A DNA stretch of 36,605 bases. It comes from Psychrobacter sp. (lineage in GTDB: Bacteria > Pseudomonadota > Gammaproteobacteria > Pseudomonadales > Moraxellaceae). The DNA is taken from positions 1 through 36,605 of the forward strand of contig NZ_JAKDJE010000026.1 in NCBI RefSeq assembly GCF_030454045.1, read 5' to 3'. Within the stretch, counting starts at the first letter, position 1; every line of letters starts with the position of its first letter. A program made the position numbers and the translations under genes. Of this stretch, positions 17,398 to 26,420 are shown in pieces. The notes below the pieces were generated by a model that was given only the letters and a program-made list of their open reading frames with translations, was not told where the DNA came from and did not search any database.

Positions 17398-18093
17398 ATG
17401 AGTAAAACGGTCAAACATAAAACAGCCGATACACCGCCCTCTAGAAGAATGCCCAACCGCGATGTGCGCCCATTCTTTGAAAAGCTGGCAGCAACGATTG
17501 ATGAGCCTGTCACCGAGCTAAACTACGGCAGTAATTTTGAGCTGCTCATCGCGGTTATCTTATCTGCACAGGCAACTGATGTGAGCGTCAATATTGCCAC
17601 TCAGCAATTGTACCCCGTGGCGAACACACCTGAAGCTATACTGGCACTAGGCGAAGAAGGTCTAAAGACGTATATCAAAAATATTGGCTTATATAACGCA
17701 AAAGCCAAAAATGTCATCAAGACTTGCCGCGATTTGATTGAAAAGTTTGATAGCACCGTCCCTGACAACCGCAAAGATCTAGAATCATTAGCTGGTGTGG
17801 GGCGTAAAACCGCCAACGTAGTTTTGAATACTGCTTTTGGTCAGCCAACCATGGCAGTCGACACCCATATCTTTCGCGTCGGCAATCGTACTGGACTTGC
17901 CACCGGCAAAACCGTGTTAATCGTTGAAAACAAACTGGTCGAGCGTATACCCGATGATTTTATCGTTGATGCTCATCATTATCTGATTTTGCACGGGCGC
18001 TATACCTGCCAAGCGCGTACACCCAAATGCGGCGCATGCCCCGTCTATGAAGAGTGTATGTTTAAAGACAAGGCAATGTTTTTAGAATTATAA
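17398..18093 (+). CDS. nth: Endonuclease III, DNA glycosylase/AP lyase
   Basis: A 231-residue base-excision repair enzyme that removes oxidised pyrimidines and cuts the abasic site. The helix-hairpin-helix LAGVGRKTANVV carries catalytic Lys137, and Asp155 lies in VDTHIFR. The 4Fe-4S cluster cysteines are Cys204, 211, 214 and 220 with C-x6-C-x2-C-x5-C spacing. It is about 20 residues longer at the N-terminus than E. coli Nth, with a basic leader. It starts 91 bases after rnfB; a TATAAT at 17354-17359 may give it its own promoter. Confidence 0.95.
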   Translation: MSKTVKHKTADTPPSRRMPNRDVRPFFEKLAATIDEPVTELNYGSNFELLIAVILSAQATDVSVNIATQQLYPVANTPEAILALGEEGLKTYIKNIGLYNAKAKNVIKTCRDLIEKFDSTVPDNRKDLESLAGVGRKTANVVLNTAFGQPTMAVDTHIFRVGNRTGLATGKTVLIVENKLVERIPDDFIVDAHHYLILHGRYTCQARTPKCGACPVYEECMFKDKAMFLEL

Positions 18094-18189
18094 TAAGCAT
18101 GGGTGATTTGCCATTTGAGTATTGATTGCTTGGCGTTTGAGCAGTGTGTGTTTTGGTTTTATGGACAGATAGAGTGTTGATACTGTAAT

Positions 18190-18219
18190 GACAAGGCGAC
18201 CTTAACGTGATGGCTTGTC
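18190..18219 (+). terminator. Weak hairpin after nth
   Basis: GACAAG at 18190-18195 pairs with CTTGTC at 18214-18219 over an 18-base loop, followed by TTTATC. The stem is short and the T run interrupted, so termination is uncertain. Confidence 0.3.
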
Positions 18220-18252
18220 TTTATCAAAAATACTTTCAAATAAGGATGCCAC

Positions 18253-18849
18253 ATGCATACGATTACTGCGCTAGTGTTTGACGATTTTGAAACCTTAGAT
18301 TTATTCGGACCAGTTGAGATGCTTGGGAGCTTGCCTGAGCATTATCGCATTCAGTTTGCCTCGATGGCTGGTGGTATCATTCACAGCAAGCATGGTGTGG
18401 CGATGCAAACGACGGCAACCGCAGCGTTAGCACATGAGACGGATATTGTCTTAGTGCCAGGCGGGTTTGGTACACGCGAGCTAGTCTATGACCTCTCTTT
18501 TTTGCAAACGCTCACAACGCTCACTCATCAGGCTGATTGGGTACTGAGCGTCTGTACTGGTAGCGCTTTGTTGGCAAAAAGCGGTGTATTAGATGGCAAG
18601 CAGGCGACATCTAATAAACTGGCATGGCCATGGGCGGTTTCTCAGTCAGATCACGTTGATTGGATCAAGCAATCACGCTGGATGGTCGATGGTAAGTTTT
18701 ATACCTCATCGGGGGTTAGTGCAGGCATGGATATGGCACTTGGTTTTATCGCTGATAGACATGGCATCGATACAGCCCATCAAGTTGCACAACACACTGA
18801 ATTCCGTTGGCAAAAAAATAGTCATATTGATGACTTCTACCGTCCTTAA
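18253..18849 (+). CDS. DJ-1/PfpI family protein
   Basis: A 198-residue protein of the DJ-1/PfpI class I glutamine amidotransferase-like fold. The nucleophile-elbow cysteine is Cys101 in SVCTGSALLAKSG, and the early acidic site is in DDFETLDLFGPVEML. The closest family members are isonitrile hydratase-like or GlxA N-terminal-like proteins without the DNA-binding domain. AAGGAT precedes the ATG. It stands alone between nth and metK. The reaction cannot be assigned; a protease label would be unsafe. Confidence 0.85.
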   Translation: MHTITALVFDDFETLDLFGPVEMLGSLPEHYRIQFASMAGGIIHSKHGVAMQTTATAALAHETDIVLVPGGFGTRELVYDLSFLQTLTTLTHQADWVLSVCTGSALLAKSGVLDGKQATSNKLAWPWAVSQSDHVDWIKQSRWMVDGKFYTSSGVSAGMDMALGFIADRHGIDTAHQVAQHTEFRWQKNSHIDDFYRP

Positions 18850-19010
18850 TCCATAACCAGTTACCTCATAACACCATCCATTGCTAGAGTTTTGCCTCGA
18901 TACACGGTAAAATATGCTAATTTTTTGATTCGTTTTCGTCTTTTATTTTTTATACATTTAATAATGACTGAGTTTGTCGACTACAGTCCCTGCAATTAAG
19001 CGACCCAATT

Positions 19011-20177
19011 ATGCGTGAATACAACTTATTTACCTCAGAATCTGTGAGCGAAGGCCATCCTGATAAAATGGCTGATCAAATATCAGACGCTATCCTTGAT
19101 GCTATCTTACGTGAAGATTTGCATGCACGTGTGGCCTGCGAAACCTTGGTAAAAACAGGCGCGGTCATACTTGCAGGTGAGATTACCACCACCGCCAATA
19201 TCGATTTAGAGCGCCTGGTGCGTGACACGGTCAATGGCATTGGTTATCACCACTCAGATTTGGGTTTTGATGGCGAGACCTGTGCGATTATCAATATGCT
19301 AGGTAAGCAGTCTCCTGAAATCGCGCAAGGTGTCGATCGTAGCGACCCTGAGGAGCAAGGTGCAGGCGATCAAGGTTTAATGTTTGGTTACGCCAGTAAT
19401 GAAACTGATGTATTAATGCCAGCCCCTATTGAATATGCCCATCGTTTGATGGAGCGTCAATCTGAGCTGCGCCGTGCAGGCGAGCTACCATGGCTCCGTC
19501 CTGATGCCAAAGCGCAGGTTACCTTGAAGTATGATGGCAACCGTCCTGCTGCAATCGATGCGGTCGTTCTGTCAACCCAGCATGATCCGAGCATCTCGCA
19601 GTCTGATCTGCAAGAAGCAGTGATGGAATCTATCATCAAGCAAGTGCTACCGGCTGATCTGTTACATGCGGGTACACGCTACCATATCAACCCAACGGGT
19701 AAGTTCGTCATTGGCGGTCCAGTTGGTGATGCAGGTTTGACGGGTCGTAAAATCATTGTCGATACTTACGGCGGTATGGCGCGTCATGGTGGCGGCGCCT
19801 TTAGTGGTAAAGATCCCTCAAAAGTAGATCGCAGTGCTGCTTATGCGGTACGTTATGTGGCCAAAAACATCGTCGCAGCAGGTCTTGCTGATCGCTGTGA
19901 AGTACAAGTGAGCTACGCGATTGGGGTTGCTGAACCAACTTCTATCTCTGTCAATACCTTTGGTACGAGCAAAATTAGTAACAATGAGATCATTCGCCTG
20001 ATTCGTACTCACTTTGATTTGCGTCCTTATGGCATCACTCGTATGTTGAACCTGTTACAACCAATGTATCAGCAGACGGCTACCTTTGGACATTTTGGTC
20101 GTCAAGGTTCAGAAACTGCCTTTACGTGGGAAAAAACAGACAAAGCTGATATCTTAAAAGCAGACGCTGGTTTATAA
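19011..20177 (+). CDS. metK: S-adenosylmethionine synthetase
   Basis: A 388-residue cytoplasmic enzyme making SAM from methionine and ATP. It has the N-terminal SVSEGHPDKMADQISDAILD with the metal and substrate residues, and the signature GGGAFSGKDPSKVDRSAAY in the C-terminal half. The length equals the usual bacterial enzyme (about 384 residues). The leader of ~160 bases after the DJ-1 gene is AT-rich and shows no recognisable SAM riboswitch. It is monocistronic or read together with the DUF3144 gene 72 bases downstream. Confidence 0.97.
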   Translation: MREYNLFTSESVSEGHPDKMADQISDAILDAILREDLHARVACETLVKTGAVILAGEITTTANIDLERLVRDTVNGIGYHHSDLGFDGETCAIINMLGKQSPEIAQGVDRSDPEEQGAGDQGLMFGYASNETDVLMPAPIEYAHRLMERQSELRRAGELPWLRPDAKAQVTLKYDGNRPAAIDAVVLSTQHDPSISQSDLQEAVMESIIKQVLPADLLHAGTRYHINPTGKFVIGGPVGDAGLTGRKIIVDTYGGMARHGGGAFSGKDPSKVDRSAAYAVRYVAKNIVAAGLADRCEVQVSYAIGVAEPTSISVNTFGTSKISNNEIIRLIRTHFDLRPYGITRMLNLLQPMYQQTATFGHFGRQGSETAFTWEKTDKADILKADAGL

Positions 20178-20188
20178 GAGTCATTACG

Positions 20189-20219
20189 TTGAATCATTTA
20201 CAAACCGCCTTTATATACT
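20189..20219 (+). promoter_or_regulatory. Candidate promoter of the DUF3144 gene
   Basis: TTGAAT at 20189-20194 and TATACT at 20214-20219 resemble sigma-70 boxes, but the 19-base spacer is longer than ideal. They fall between metK and the DUF3144 gene, 31 bases before its ATG. Confidence 0.35.
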
Positions 20220-20249
20220 AAAATTATCGACACCTATTAGGAGCAGCTT

Positions 20250-20606
20250 ATGTCTCAAGACAATATTCAAGACAACAATGTTGACACTAGCATTGAGATC
20301 ACCCCTGAAATGCAAGCCTTTTACCAACGTGCTGATGCCATCATCGGTGTTGCCAACAGTCAGCTAGGCCCTGATGCCCATTCAGGACAAGTTGGCGCAT
20401 CACTGCTCTATGCGGCGGCTCGCTATAGCGCCTCTGTGGCCTCGATTGGGTTTGTGAAAGGCGATGATTTTGCCAAAGAAAAAGACGATATTGTCGAATT
20501 TTATGTCAAGCAGTATCGCCAGATGCTAAGTGACAATTTGACAGATTATGCACAAAACTTCGATAAATATGTGCAGCTAAACAAAGATGATAAGCCAGCT
20601 GAATAA
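20250..20606 (+). CDS. DUF3144 family protein
   Basis: A 118-residue soluble, largely helical protein. The middle segment, with GASLLYAAARYSASVAS and then EFYVKQYRQMLSDNL, looks like the DUF3144 family, which is widespread in proteobacteria and uncharacterised. The ribosome binding site AGGAG is strong. A good terminator follows at 20661-20693. The function is not known, and nothing in the neighbourhood explains it. Confidence 0.75.
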   Translation: MSQDNIQDNNVDTSIEITPEMQAFYQRADAIIGVANSQLGPDAHSGQVGASLLYAAARYSASVASIGFVKGDDFAKEKDDIVEFYVKQYRQMLSDNLTDYAQNFDKYVQLNKDDKPAE

Positions 20607-20660
20607 GTCGCTATTCTTATCTAGGTAGATATTCTGCTGTGACAATCATCTGTATTTAAC

Positions 20661-20693
20661 AAAAAACCCAAGCCGCTCAAGCTTGGGTTTTTT
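20661..20693 (+). terminator. Terminator after the DUF3144 gene
   Basis: AAAAAACCCAAGC at 20661-20673 pairs perfectly with GCTTGGGTTTTTT at 20681-20693, with a seven-base loop and a run of six T. Strong rho-independent terminator. Confidence 0.9.
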
Positions 20694-20704
20694 GTGTTAT
20701 GTTA

Positions 20705-20734
20705 TTGAGTCTATAGCCATCTATTAGTTATTAT
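20705..20734 (+). promoter_or_regulatory. Candidate promoter of the Kazal-like lipoprotein gene
   Basis: TTGAGT at 20705-20710 and TATTAT at 20729-20734 with an 18-base spacer resemble sigma-70 boxes. They lie just after the preceding terminator and about 80 bases before the ATG. Confidence 0.45.
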
Positions 20735-20812
20735 AAAACTTTAAGTGCTATATCGATCTATCAATAACGTGACGAGCGGTAATAGAACGCTTGCAAATAA
20801 GGACATCACATC

Positions 20813-21154
20813 ATGCAAAAAACGCTATCTAAATTATCACTGCCTACACTGGCGCAATCCCTCAAACCATCATTAGCTGTCTTCTCCTTGGTATTAGCAC
20901 TGGCGGGTTGCAGCGCTACGCCTGGCGCAGTTACCCCCACGCAACCTGCAACAGATAACAGTCAAATGATTGAAAACACCTTAACTCACTGTCCAACCTC
21001 TCGCTCTGAGAAGGCCATGTGTACCATGCAATATGATCCAGTCTGTGTAAAAACGAAAGTTGGCTCAGTGATAAGCTACCGTACGGCAGGTAATGCTTGC
21101 TCGGCCTGTAACATACCTGAGGCGATCGATTATGTAAAAGGCGAATGCAATTAA
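20813..21154 (+). CDS. Small lipoprotein with Kazal-like Cys-rich domain
   Basis: A 113-residue protein. The signal peptide ends in lipobox LAGC, so Cys33 should be lipidated. After a Pro/Thr-rich linker come six cysteines (60, 70, 78, 96, 99, 112). The pattern CTMQYDPVC then YRTAGNACSAC resembles Kazal-type inhibitor domains (DPVC, then TY.N.C..C), although the canonical glycine-aspartate-glycine turn is missing. Proteins of this kind in bacteria may inhibit proteases or simply be disulfide-stabilised envelope proteins. The domain call is by eye. Convergent with the BCCT gene through a shared terminator. Confidence 0.65.
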   Translation: MQKTLSKLSLPTLAQSLKPSLAVFSLVLALAGCSATPGAVTPTQPATDNSQMIENTLTHCPTSRSEKAMCTMQYDPVCVKTKVGSVISYRTAGNACSACNIPEAIDYVKGECN

Positions 21155-21222
21155 TCCATAAAGTGATTGTATTGAAGGCTGCTGTATTGAAAGGTTTTTT
21201 ATTAAAAATATTGAACGTCCAT

Positions 21223-21257
21223 AAAAATACCCAGCTTATGACAAGCTGGGTATTTTT
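21223..21257. terminator. Bidirectional terminator between lipoprotein and BCCT genes
   Basis: AAAAATACCCAGCTT at 21223-21237 and AAGCTGGGTATTTTT at 21243-21257 form a perfect 15-bp stem with a five-base loop. T runs on both strands allow it to serve both convergent genes. Confidence 0.9.
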
Positions 21258-21282
21258 GTAGCTAAAAAATAACCTCTAAAGC

Positions 21283-22935
21283 TTAAGCATCTTTCTCAAG
21301 TGCTGGTGGGCCTTTTAGCAACTCTTCATCACGGAATTCATTGGCCGAGTTGTGCTCTGCCGACTCTTCTGTGGTGAACCATTGCTGATTACGATACAGT
21401 ATCAAACGATCGCGACTGAGACCGCGCAATAGAGAATACATCATCACGACGATCACAATAGCAAAAGGAAATCCTGAGACAATCGATGCCGCTTGTAATG
21501 CACTTAAGCCACCTGCTGCCAATAATACAGCGGCGATAACACCTTCAGAACCTGCCCAAAATAAGCGCTGAATCTTTGGCGGATTGGTATCACCACCTGA
21601 TGTCAGCATATCGATGACAAAACTGGCTGAATCTGATGAGGTAACGAACCATAGGACAATCATCACCACAATGAGCAAATTGACCGCGCCCGTCAATGGA
21701 TAAAACTCCATCAACTTAAAAATAGCACTACCTGTATCCGCTTGGACAGCTTTTATCAGACCTGGACTAACCAAATTAGGATCTACTGCTGCCATCAGCT
21801 CCATATTTACCGCAGCACCACCGAAGGCAGTAAACCACAAAAACAAGATCGTAATAGGAATTAATAGTACCCCTAATATGAACTCACGAATAGTGCGGCC
21901 TCGAGAGATACGCGCAACAAACACCCCAACGAATGGTGACCAGCTAATCCACCATGCCCAATAGAAAATCGTCCAAGATGCTTGCCAGTTTTCTTCTCCT
22001 CTATAAGACTCCGTCCAAAGACCTAACGGCACGATTTGATGCAAATAGTTGCCGATGTTTTCTACAAAGCTGTTAAAAATAAACTGCGTAGGCCCGAAGA
22101 TAATCACAAAGCTTAGCAATATCACAGTGAACAATATATTGGTATCACTTAGACGCTTGATGCCTTTATCCAACCCCATAAACAGAGATAACCCTGCTAG
22201 CATGGTGATAAGGCCAATCAAAATAATCTGCACCGTAATATTATTGGGTATACCAAATAACGTCTCAAGGCCTGAGTTAATCTGCAAGACGCCAAGACCT
22301 AACGTGGTCACTACCCCAAACATCGTACCAAATACGGCAAGCGTATCTACCGTATGCCCCCAACCGCCGTAGATCTTTTTACCCAATATTGGATAAAGTG
22401 TCGAACGGATAGCCAGTGGTAAACCTACTCGATAATGAAAATATGCCAGCGATAGCGCAACCATGCCATATAGCGCCCATACATGTAGACCATAATGTAG
22501 GAACGAGATATTCATCGCTTGCTTGGCAGCGGCAACTGTCTCTGCCTCGCCTAATGGTGGTGCCATGAAATGATACAGCGGCTCAGCGGTGCCCCAGTAA
22601 AGCAGCCCAATACCGATACCAGCTGAAAACAGCATACCAATCCAAGAAACCATATTGTACTCTGGCCTCTCGTTCTGATGACCGAGTCTGATATCGCCGT
22701 AGCGGCTAAATATCATATAAATACTCATGACCAATGTTAAATTGACCACGACAATAAAGAACCAGCCAAAGCGTAAAGAGACAAATGCTTTTGCTTGGTT
22801 AAATACTACTTCTGCTTGTTCGTTGAATAAAGCGCCAAAAATAATGAACGCCAGTATCAAAATTGCTGAAGTCAAAAATACAGGTTTGCTTACCCGCGGA
22901 AAAGGGCCTAATCGGCCAACTTTTACATGTTCCAT
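21283..22935 (-). CDS. BCCT family betaine/choline transporter (copy 1)
   Basis: A 550-residue inner-membrane carrier with about twelve hydrophobic segments. The family imports glycine betaine, choline or carnitine, usually with sodium or protons, for osmoprotection. The signature SWTIFYWAWWISWSPFVGVF, followed by ARISRGRTIREF, is present. The TM3 glycine motif reads AGIGIGLLYWGTAEP, where BetP has a Met-Gly-Ile-Gly segment. Both termini are short, so a long osmosensing tail is absent. It is strongly similar to the next gene upstream, from the shared N-terminus to the shared C-terminal end (SANEF..LLKGPP), showing tandem duplication. Substrate not determined. Confidence 0.92.
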   Translation of the reverse strand: MEHVKVGRLGPFPRVSKPVFLTSAILILAFIIFGALFNEQAEVVFNQAKAFVSLRFGWFFIVVVNLTLVMSIYMIFSRYGDIRLGHQNERPEYNMVSWIGMLFSAGIGIGLLYWGTAEPLYHFMAPPLGEAETVAAAKQAMNISFLHYGLHVWALYGMVALSLAYFHYRVGLPLAIRSTLYPILGKKIYGGWGHTVDTLAVFGTMFGVVTTLGLGVLQINSGLETLFGIPNNITVQIILIGLITMLAGLSLFMGLDKGIKRLSDTNILFTVILLSFVIIFGPTQFIFNSFVENIGNYLHQIVPLGLWTESYRGEENWQASWTIFYWAWWISWSPFVGVFVARISRGRTIREFILGVLLIPITILFLWFTAFGGAAVNMELMAAVDPNLVSPGLIKAVQADTGSAIFKLMEFYPLTGAVNLLIVVMIVLWFVTSSDSASFVIDMLTSGGDTNPPKIQRLFWAGSEGVIAAVLLAAGGLSALQAASIVSGFPFAIVIVVMMYSLLRGLSRDRLILYRNQQWFTTEESAEHNSANEFRDEELLKGPPALEKDA

Positions 22936-23106
22936 AGGTATATCCCCAAAAAAAGTGCGCTACCATACCAATATATAAGACGTTTATCAAATATAGCACT
23001 CAAAAAAATAGTAGCTAATGTATAGAAATAGTAACGACATTTTAAAGATTGTTTTAGTCAAACTACACTTGTTCTAAATAAATCTGAGTGATAAGTTTCC
23101 ACAAAA

Positions 23107-23136
23107 AAGCCCCAATTTACTCATAAATTGGGGCTT
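23107..23136 (-). terminator. Terminator of BCCT copy 2
   Basis: AAGCCCCAATTTA at 23107-23119 pairs perfectly with TAAATTGGGGCTT at 23124-23136, with a four-base loop. On the minus strand it ends in a T run. It separates the two BCCT genes into two transcription units. Confidence 0.88.
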
Positions 23137-23171
23137 ACAACATATCACGATTAACCGCACTGCTTTATGAG

Positions 23172-24815
23172 TTAGTCACCGTCAACAATCTTAGGTGGCC
23201 CTTTAAGCAAGTGCTCATCTACGAACTCATTAGCTGAGTTATGATCTGCTGACTCATCTGTGATATAGCTTTGCTGCGCACGGTAAAGAATCAGACGATC
23301 ACGTCCTAATCCGCGTAACAACGCATACATCATCACAAATATCACTAAGGCAAACGGTAGCCCTGCTACGATTGCCGCCGCTTGTAAGGCAGACAAACCA
23401 CCAGCAGCCAATAATATCGCGGCAATAAGGCCCTCAGCCGTTGCCCAAAATACACGCTGAATCTTTGGTGGATTGGTATCACCACCAGCCGTGAGCATAT
23501 CAATAACAAAACTGGCCGAATCTGACGACGTCACAAACCAAAGAATAATCATGACCACGAGCATCAAGGTGATCGGTTTTGCTAATGGATAGTACTCAAC
23601 CAACTTAAAGATCGCACTACCTATATCTGCTTGTACCGCTTCAACCAATCCTGGGCTAATACCTGTTACCGCAGAAGCAAGCTCCATATGGATAGCCACA
23701 CCACCGAAGGTTGTGAACCAGAAGAACAAGATCAACATTGGAATCAACAATACGCCAAGCGTAAACTCGCGAATAGTACGACCACGAGAGATACGAGCAA
23801 TAAAAATACCAACGAATGGTGCCCAGCTTACCCACCATGCCCAATAAAATATCGTCCAAGCGCTCTGCCAATCAGTATTACTATACGCCTCACCCCACGT
23901 ACCCAAAGACACAATAGTGGTCAGGTAGTTACCGATGTTTTCGATAAAGCTATCAAAGATAAATAACGTTGGTCCTAAAATAACCATAAACAGTAATAAA
24001 ACTACCGTAAACCCAATATTAATATCACTGAGTCGCTTGATACCTTTATCTAAACCCATCATCAAAGAGGCAATGGCAAGTGCGGTGATAAAAGCAATCA
24101 GACCGAACTGTACTGTCAGACTGTTGGGTGTTCCAAACAGCTTCTCAAGGCCAGAGTTGATCTGCATAACCCCAAGCCCAAGCGAGGTGACCACACCGAA
24201 CATCGTACCGAATACAGCCAAGATATCGACTGTGTGACCCCATTTACCATAAATCTTTTTGCCAAGCAAAGGATATAGAGTAGATCGTATCGACAACGGC
24301 AGACCACGGCGAAAATGGAAATACGCCAAAGACAAGGCCACTATCGTATAAATCCCCCACGCATGTAGACCCCAATGCATAAATGAGATATTCATCGCTT
24401 GCTTGGCCGCTTCAACTGTCTCGGCCTCGCCCAGTGGCGGTGCCATAAAGTGATACAACGGCTCCGCTGTACCCCAATAAACCAGACCAATACCGATACC
24501 GGCGGAGAACAGCATACCAATCCAAGAAAATAGATTGTACTGTGGTCGCTCAGTCTGCTTACCTAGCCGAATGTCACCATAGCGGCTCATCGCTAAGTAA
24601 ATACAGAGTCCAAGCGCTGAGTTGACTAAGATAATAAATAACCAGCCAAACTTATGTGTAATAAAATCTTGTAAAAAACTAAACACCGCCGCTGCTGTTT
24701 CGGTAAAAAACGCACCAAAAATGATGAATGAAACAATTAACAGTGACGATGTAATGAACACAGGTTTACTCACCCGTGGAAAAGGTCCTAATCTGCTTAC
24801 TTTTACTTCTTCCAT
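23172..24815 (-). CDS. BCCT family betaine/choline transporter (copy 2)
   Basis: A 547-residue paralogue of the neighbouring BCCT protein, with the same signature (SAWTIFYWAWWVSWAPFVGI then ARISRGRTIREF) and TM3 motif AGIGIGLVYWGTAEP. The ATG at 24815 is chosen because it aligns with copy 1 (MEEVKVSRLGPFPRVSKP against MEHVKVGRLGPFPRVSKP); a TTG at 24821 adds two residues. The leader has a TTAAGG/CCTTAA inverted repeat at 24832-24850. Differences are spread over the whole length, most visibly in the first two membrane segments, so the duplication is not very recent. Substrate not determined. Confidence 0.92.
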   Translation of the reverse strand: MEEVKVSRLGPFPRVSKPVFITSSLLIVSFIIFGAFFTETAAAVFSFLQDFITHKFGWLFIILVNSALGLCIYLAMSRYGDIRLGKQTERPQYNLFSWIGMLFSAGIGIGLVYWGTAEPLYHFMAPPLGEAETVEAAKQAMNISFMHWGLHAWGIYTIVALSLAYFHFRRGLPLSIRSTLYPLLGKKIYGKWGHTVDILAVFGTMFGVVTSLGLGVMQINSGLEKLFGTPNSLTVQFGLIAFITALAIASLMMGLDKGIKRLSDINIGFTVVLLLFMVILGPTLFIFDSFIENIGNYLTTIVSLGTWGEAYSNTDWQSAWTIFYWAWWVSWAPFVGIFIARISRGRTIREFTLGVLLIPMLILFFWFTTFGGVAIHMELASAVTGISPGLVEAVQADIGSAIFKLVEYYPLAKPITLMLVVMIILWFVTSSDSASFVIDMLTAGGDTNPPKIQRVFWATAEGLIAAILLAAGGLSALQAAAIVAGLPFALVIFVMMYALLRGLGRDRLILYRAQQSYITDESADHNSANEFVDEHLLKGPPKIVDGD

Positions 24816-24957
24816 GTGCAAGTCTCAAAATTTAAGGAATATTACCTTAACAAAATAGGCGTTATTTATCAATCTTTTACAAAATAAAGCTTGATAAGCT
24901 TACTATTTTATTCTAGCAATCTTCGTATTTATTAGAATAATTTACTTATCTATCATA

Positions 24958-26223
24958 TTACTGGGGCATTAATTTAAGTAACTGCCCACCCTCTCCATCT
25001 TCCAATACCCATACTTGACCGTCAACTGCCAAAACGCTACGAACCCGTTCACCCATATCATAACGATAGCGCTCATCAGCGGTATTGTCATCATTCAACC
25101 CAACGACAATCAGCGCTTTTGAGGATAGTCCACTAATCAGGGCATTACCTTGCCAGTTAGGAAAGTCATTATGGTCTCCAGCGGCATATAAGCTGATCGC
25201 TGATGGCGAGATAACAGGTGTCCATGAAATTTTTGGTGCTGTATATTTGGGCTTGGTGTCATGATCTGGAATCGGCGTACCTGAGTAGTTTCGTCCATTA
25301 GACACCTCAGGCCAGCCATAATTATTTCCTTTTTCGATAAGATTAAACTCATCTCCGCCTCGTGGCCCCATCTCATGTGCCCAAAGTCGTCCACCGTCAT
25401 CAAAAGTCATGCCAAGCACATTACGATTGCCCATCGTCCAAAACTGAGAGGCGATGTTATTATCATCACTGACAAATGGATTGTCTTTTGGCACTGAGCC
25501 GTCAGCATACAATCTAATAATCTTACCTAGATTCATGCTCGTGTCTTGTGCGGGCTCTTTTTTCTGGCGTTCTCCTGAGCTGATATATAGATACTGTCCA
25601 TCAGGTGAAAATAATAAACGATGGCTATAGTGACCTTGCCCCGTGACTTTTGGAGATTGCTCCCAAATAGGCGTGATGGCCTGTAGTGTGGGCGCATTTG
25701 TGTCTAGACCTGATAGGGTCGCTTTGATTACTTTTGCCCCAAATTTATTACTATCACCCCCCTTTCCTGATTCTGCATAGCTAATATATACAGCATTAGA
25801 AGTCGCGAAATCTGGCGCTAGTCTGATGTCTCCCAACCCCCCTTGACCACCGTAGGCCACTTTGGGGACGCCTTTTACCTGTGTTTTGCGACCCGTTGCC
25901 GTGTCTACAATGAACAACTCTCCTGTTTTTTGCGTCACTAGTAGTTTGGGCGCTTTGCCATCTATACTGGGTAGTGCTGTCATAGCCCAAGGCTCATCAA
26001 AAGTGGCGACCGCTTTGGTTGTAAACTCAGGCTTGTCTGCGCTAACTTGAGCATCACTTGTCCGCATATCTGCTTTAGAGGTTTGGCTCTCTTTCTGTTC
26101 TGGTACGTTGTTGCTGGTATTGACGGTTGCAGGATTGGAGCAAGCTGATGTACTAAACAATAAAGCCGCAATGAGTAACGGCGATGTTAAGGGCAGACTT
26201 GCACGTTCAATAAGGGTTGTCAT
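24958..26223 (-). CDS. PQQ-dependent aldose sugar dehydrogenase-like lipoprotein
   Basis: About 421 residues with the six-bladed soluble glucose/sorbosone dehydrogenase fold. Family motifs: GQGGLGDIRLAPDF, GHYSHRLLFSPDGQYLYIS (with the candidate catalytic His), MGNRNVLG, and EMGPRGGDEFNLIEKGNNYG. Members such as E. coli YliI oxidise aldoses in the periplasm with PQQ. The signal peptide ends at STSAC, a poor lipobox, so lipidation is likely but not certain. A polar linker follows. The ATG at 26223 is chosen because AAAGGA lies eight bases before it; a TTG at 26244 is an alternative. No PQQ synthesis genes are in the window. Confidence 0.88.
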   Translation of the reverse strand: MTTLIERASLPLTSPLLIAALLFSTSACSNPATVNTSNNVPEQKESQTSKADMRTSDAQVSADKPEFTTKAVATFDEPWAMTALPSIDGKAPKLLVTQKTGELFIVDTATGRKTQVKGVPKVAYGGQGGLGDIRLAPDFATSNAVYISYAESGKGGDSNKFGAKVIKATLSGLDTNAPTLQAITPIWEQSPKVTGQGHYSHRLLFSPDGQYLYISSGERQKKEPAQDTSMNLGKIIRLYADGSVPKDNPFVSDDNNIASQFWTMGNRNVLGMTFDDGGRLWAHEMGPRGGDEFNLIEKGNNYGWPEVSNGRNYSGTPIPDHDTKPKYTAPKISWTPVISPSAISLYAAGDHNDFPNWQGNALISGLSSKALIVVGLNDDNTADERYRYDMGERVRSVLAVDGQVWVLEDGEGGQLLKLMPQ

Positions 26224-26340
26224 GGTTTTGTCCTTTCTATCCAATTGGCATTTATTTTATTGGTCATCCATTTATTTATAGCATAGTCTTGATATTTAAA
26301 TGGTAAAAAAACAGTAACGCAAAATACCACCATAAACGAA

Positions 26341-26374
26341 AAACCCCTTACCTACGATTGTAGATAAGGGGTTT
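26341..26374 (-). terminator. Terminator of clpB
   Basis: AAACCCCTTA/TAAGGGGTTT, then a mismatch, then CTAC/GTAG with loop GATT. On the minus strand it ends in TTTTTCG. It lies 47 bases after the clpB stop. Confidence 0.85.
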
Positions 26375-26420
26375 GTTTTAAACGTACAGTTAGGTCATAA
26401 AGACCTCAAGGCTAGAGTGC

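Noticed and set aside
18850..19010. A SAM riboswitch ahead of metK
   Set aside because: The leader is AT-rich and shows none of the conserved paired elements of known SAM riboswitches.
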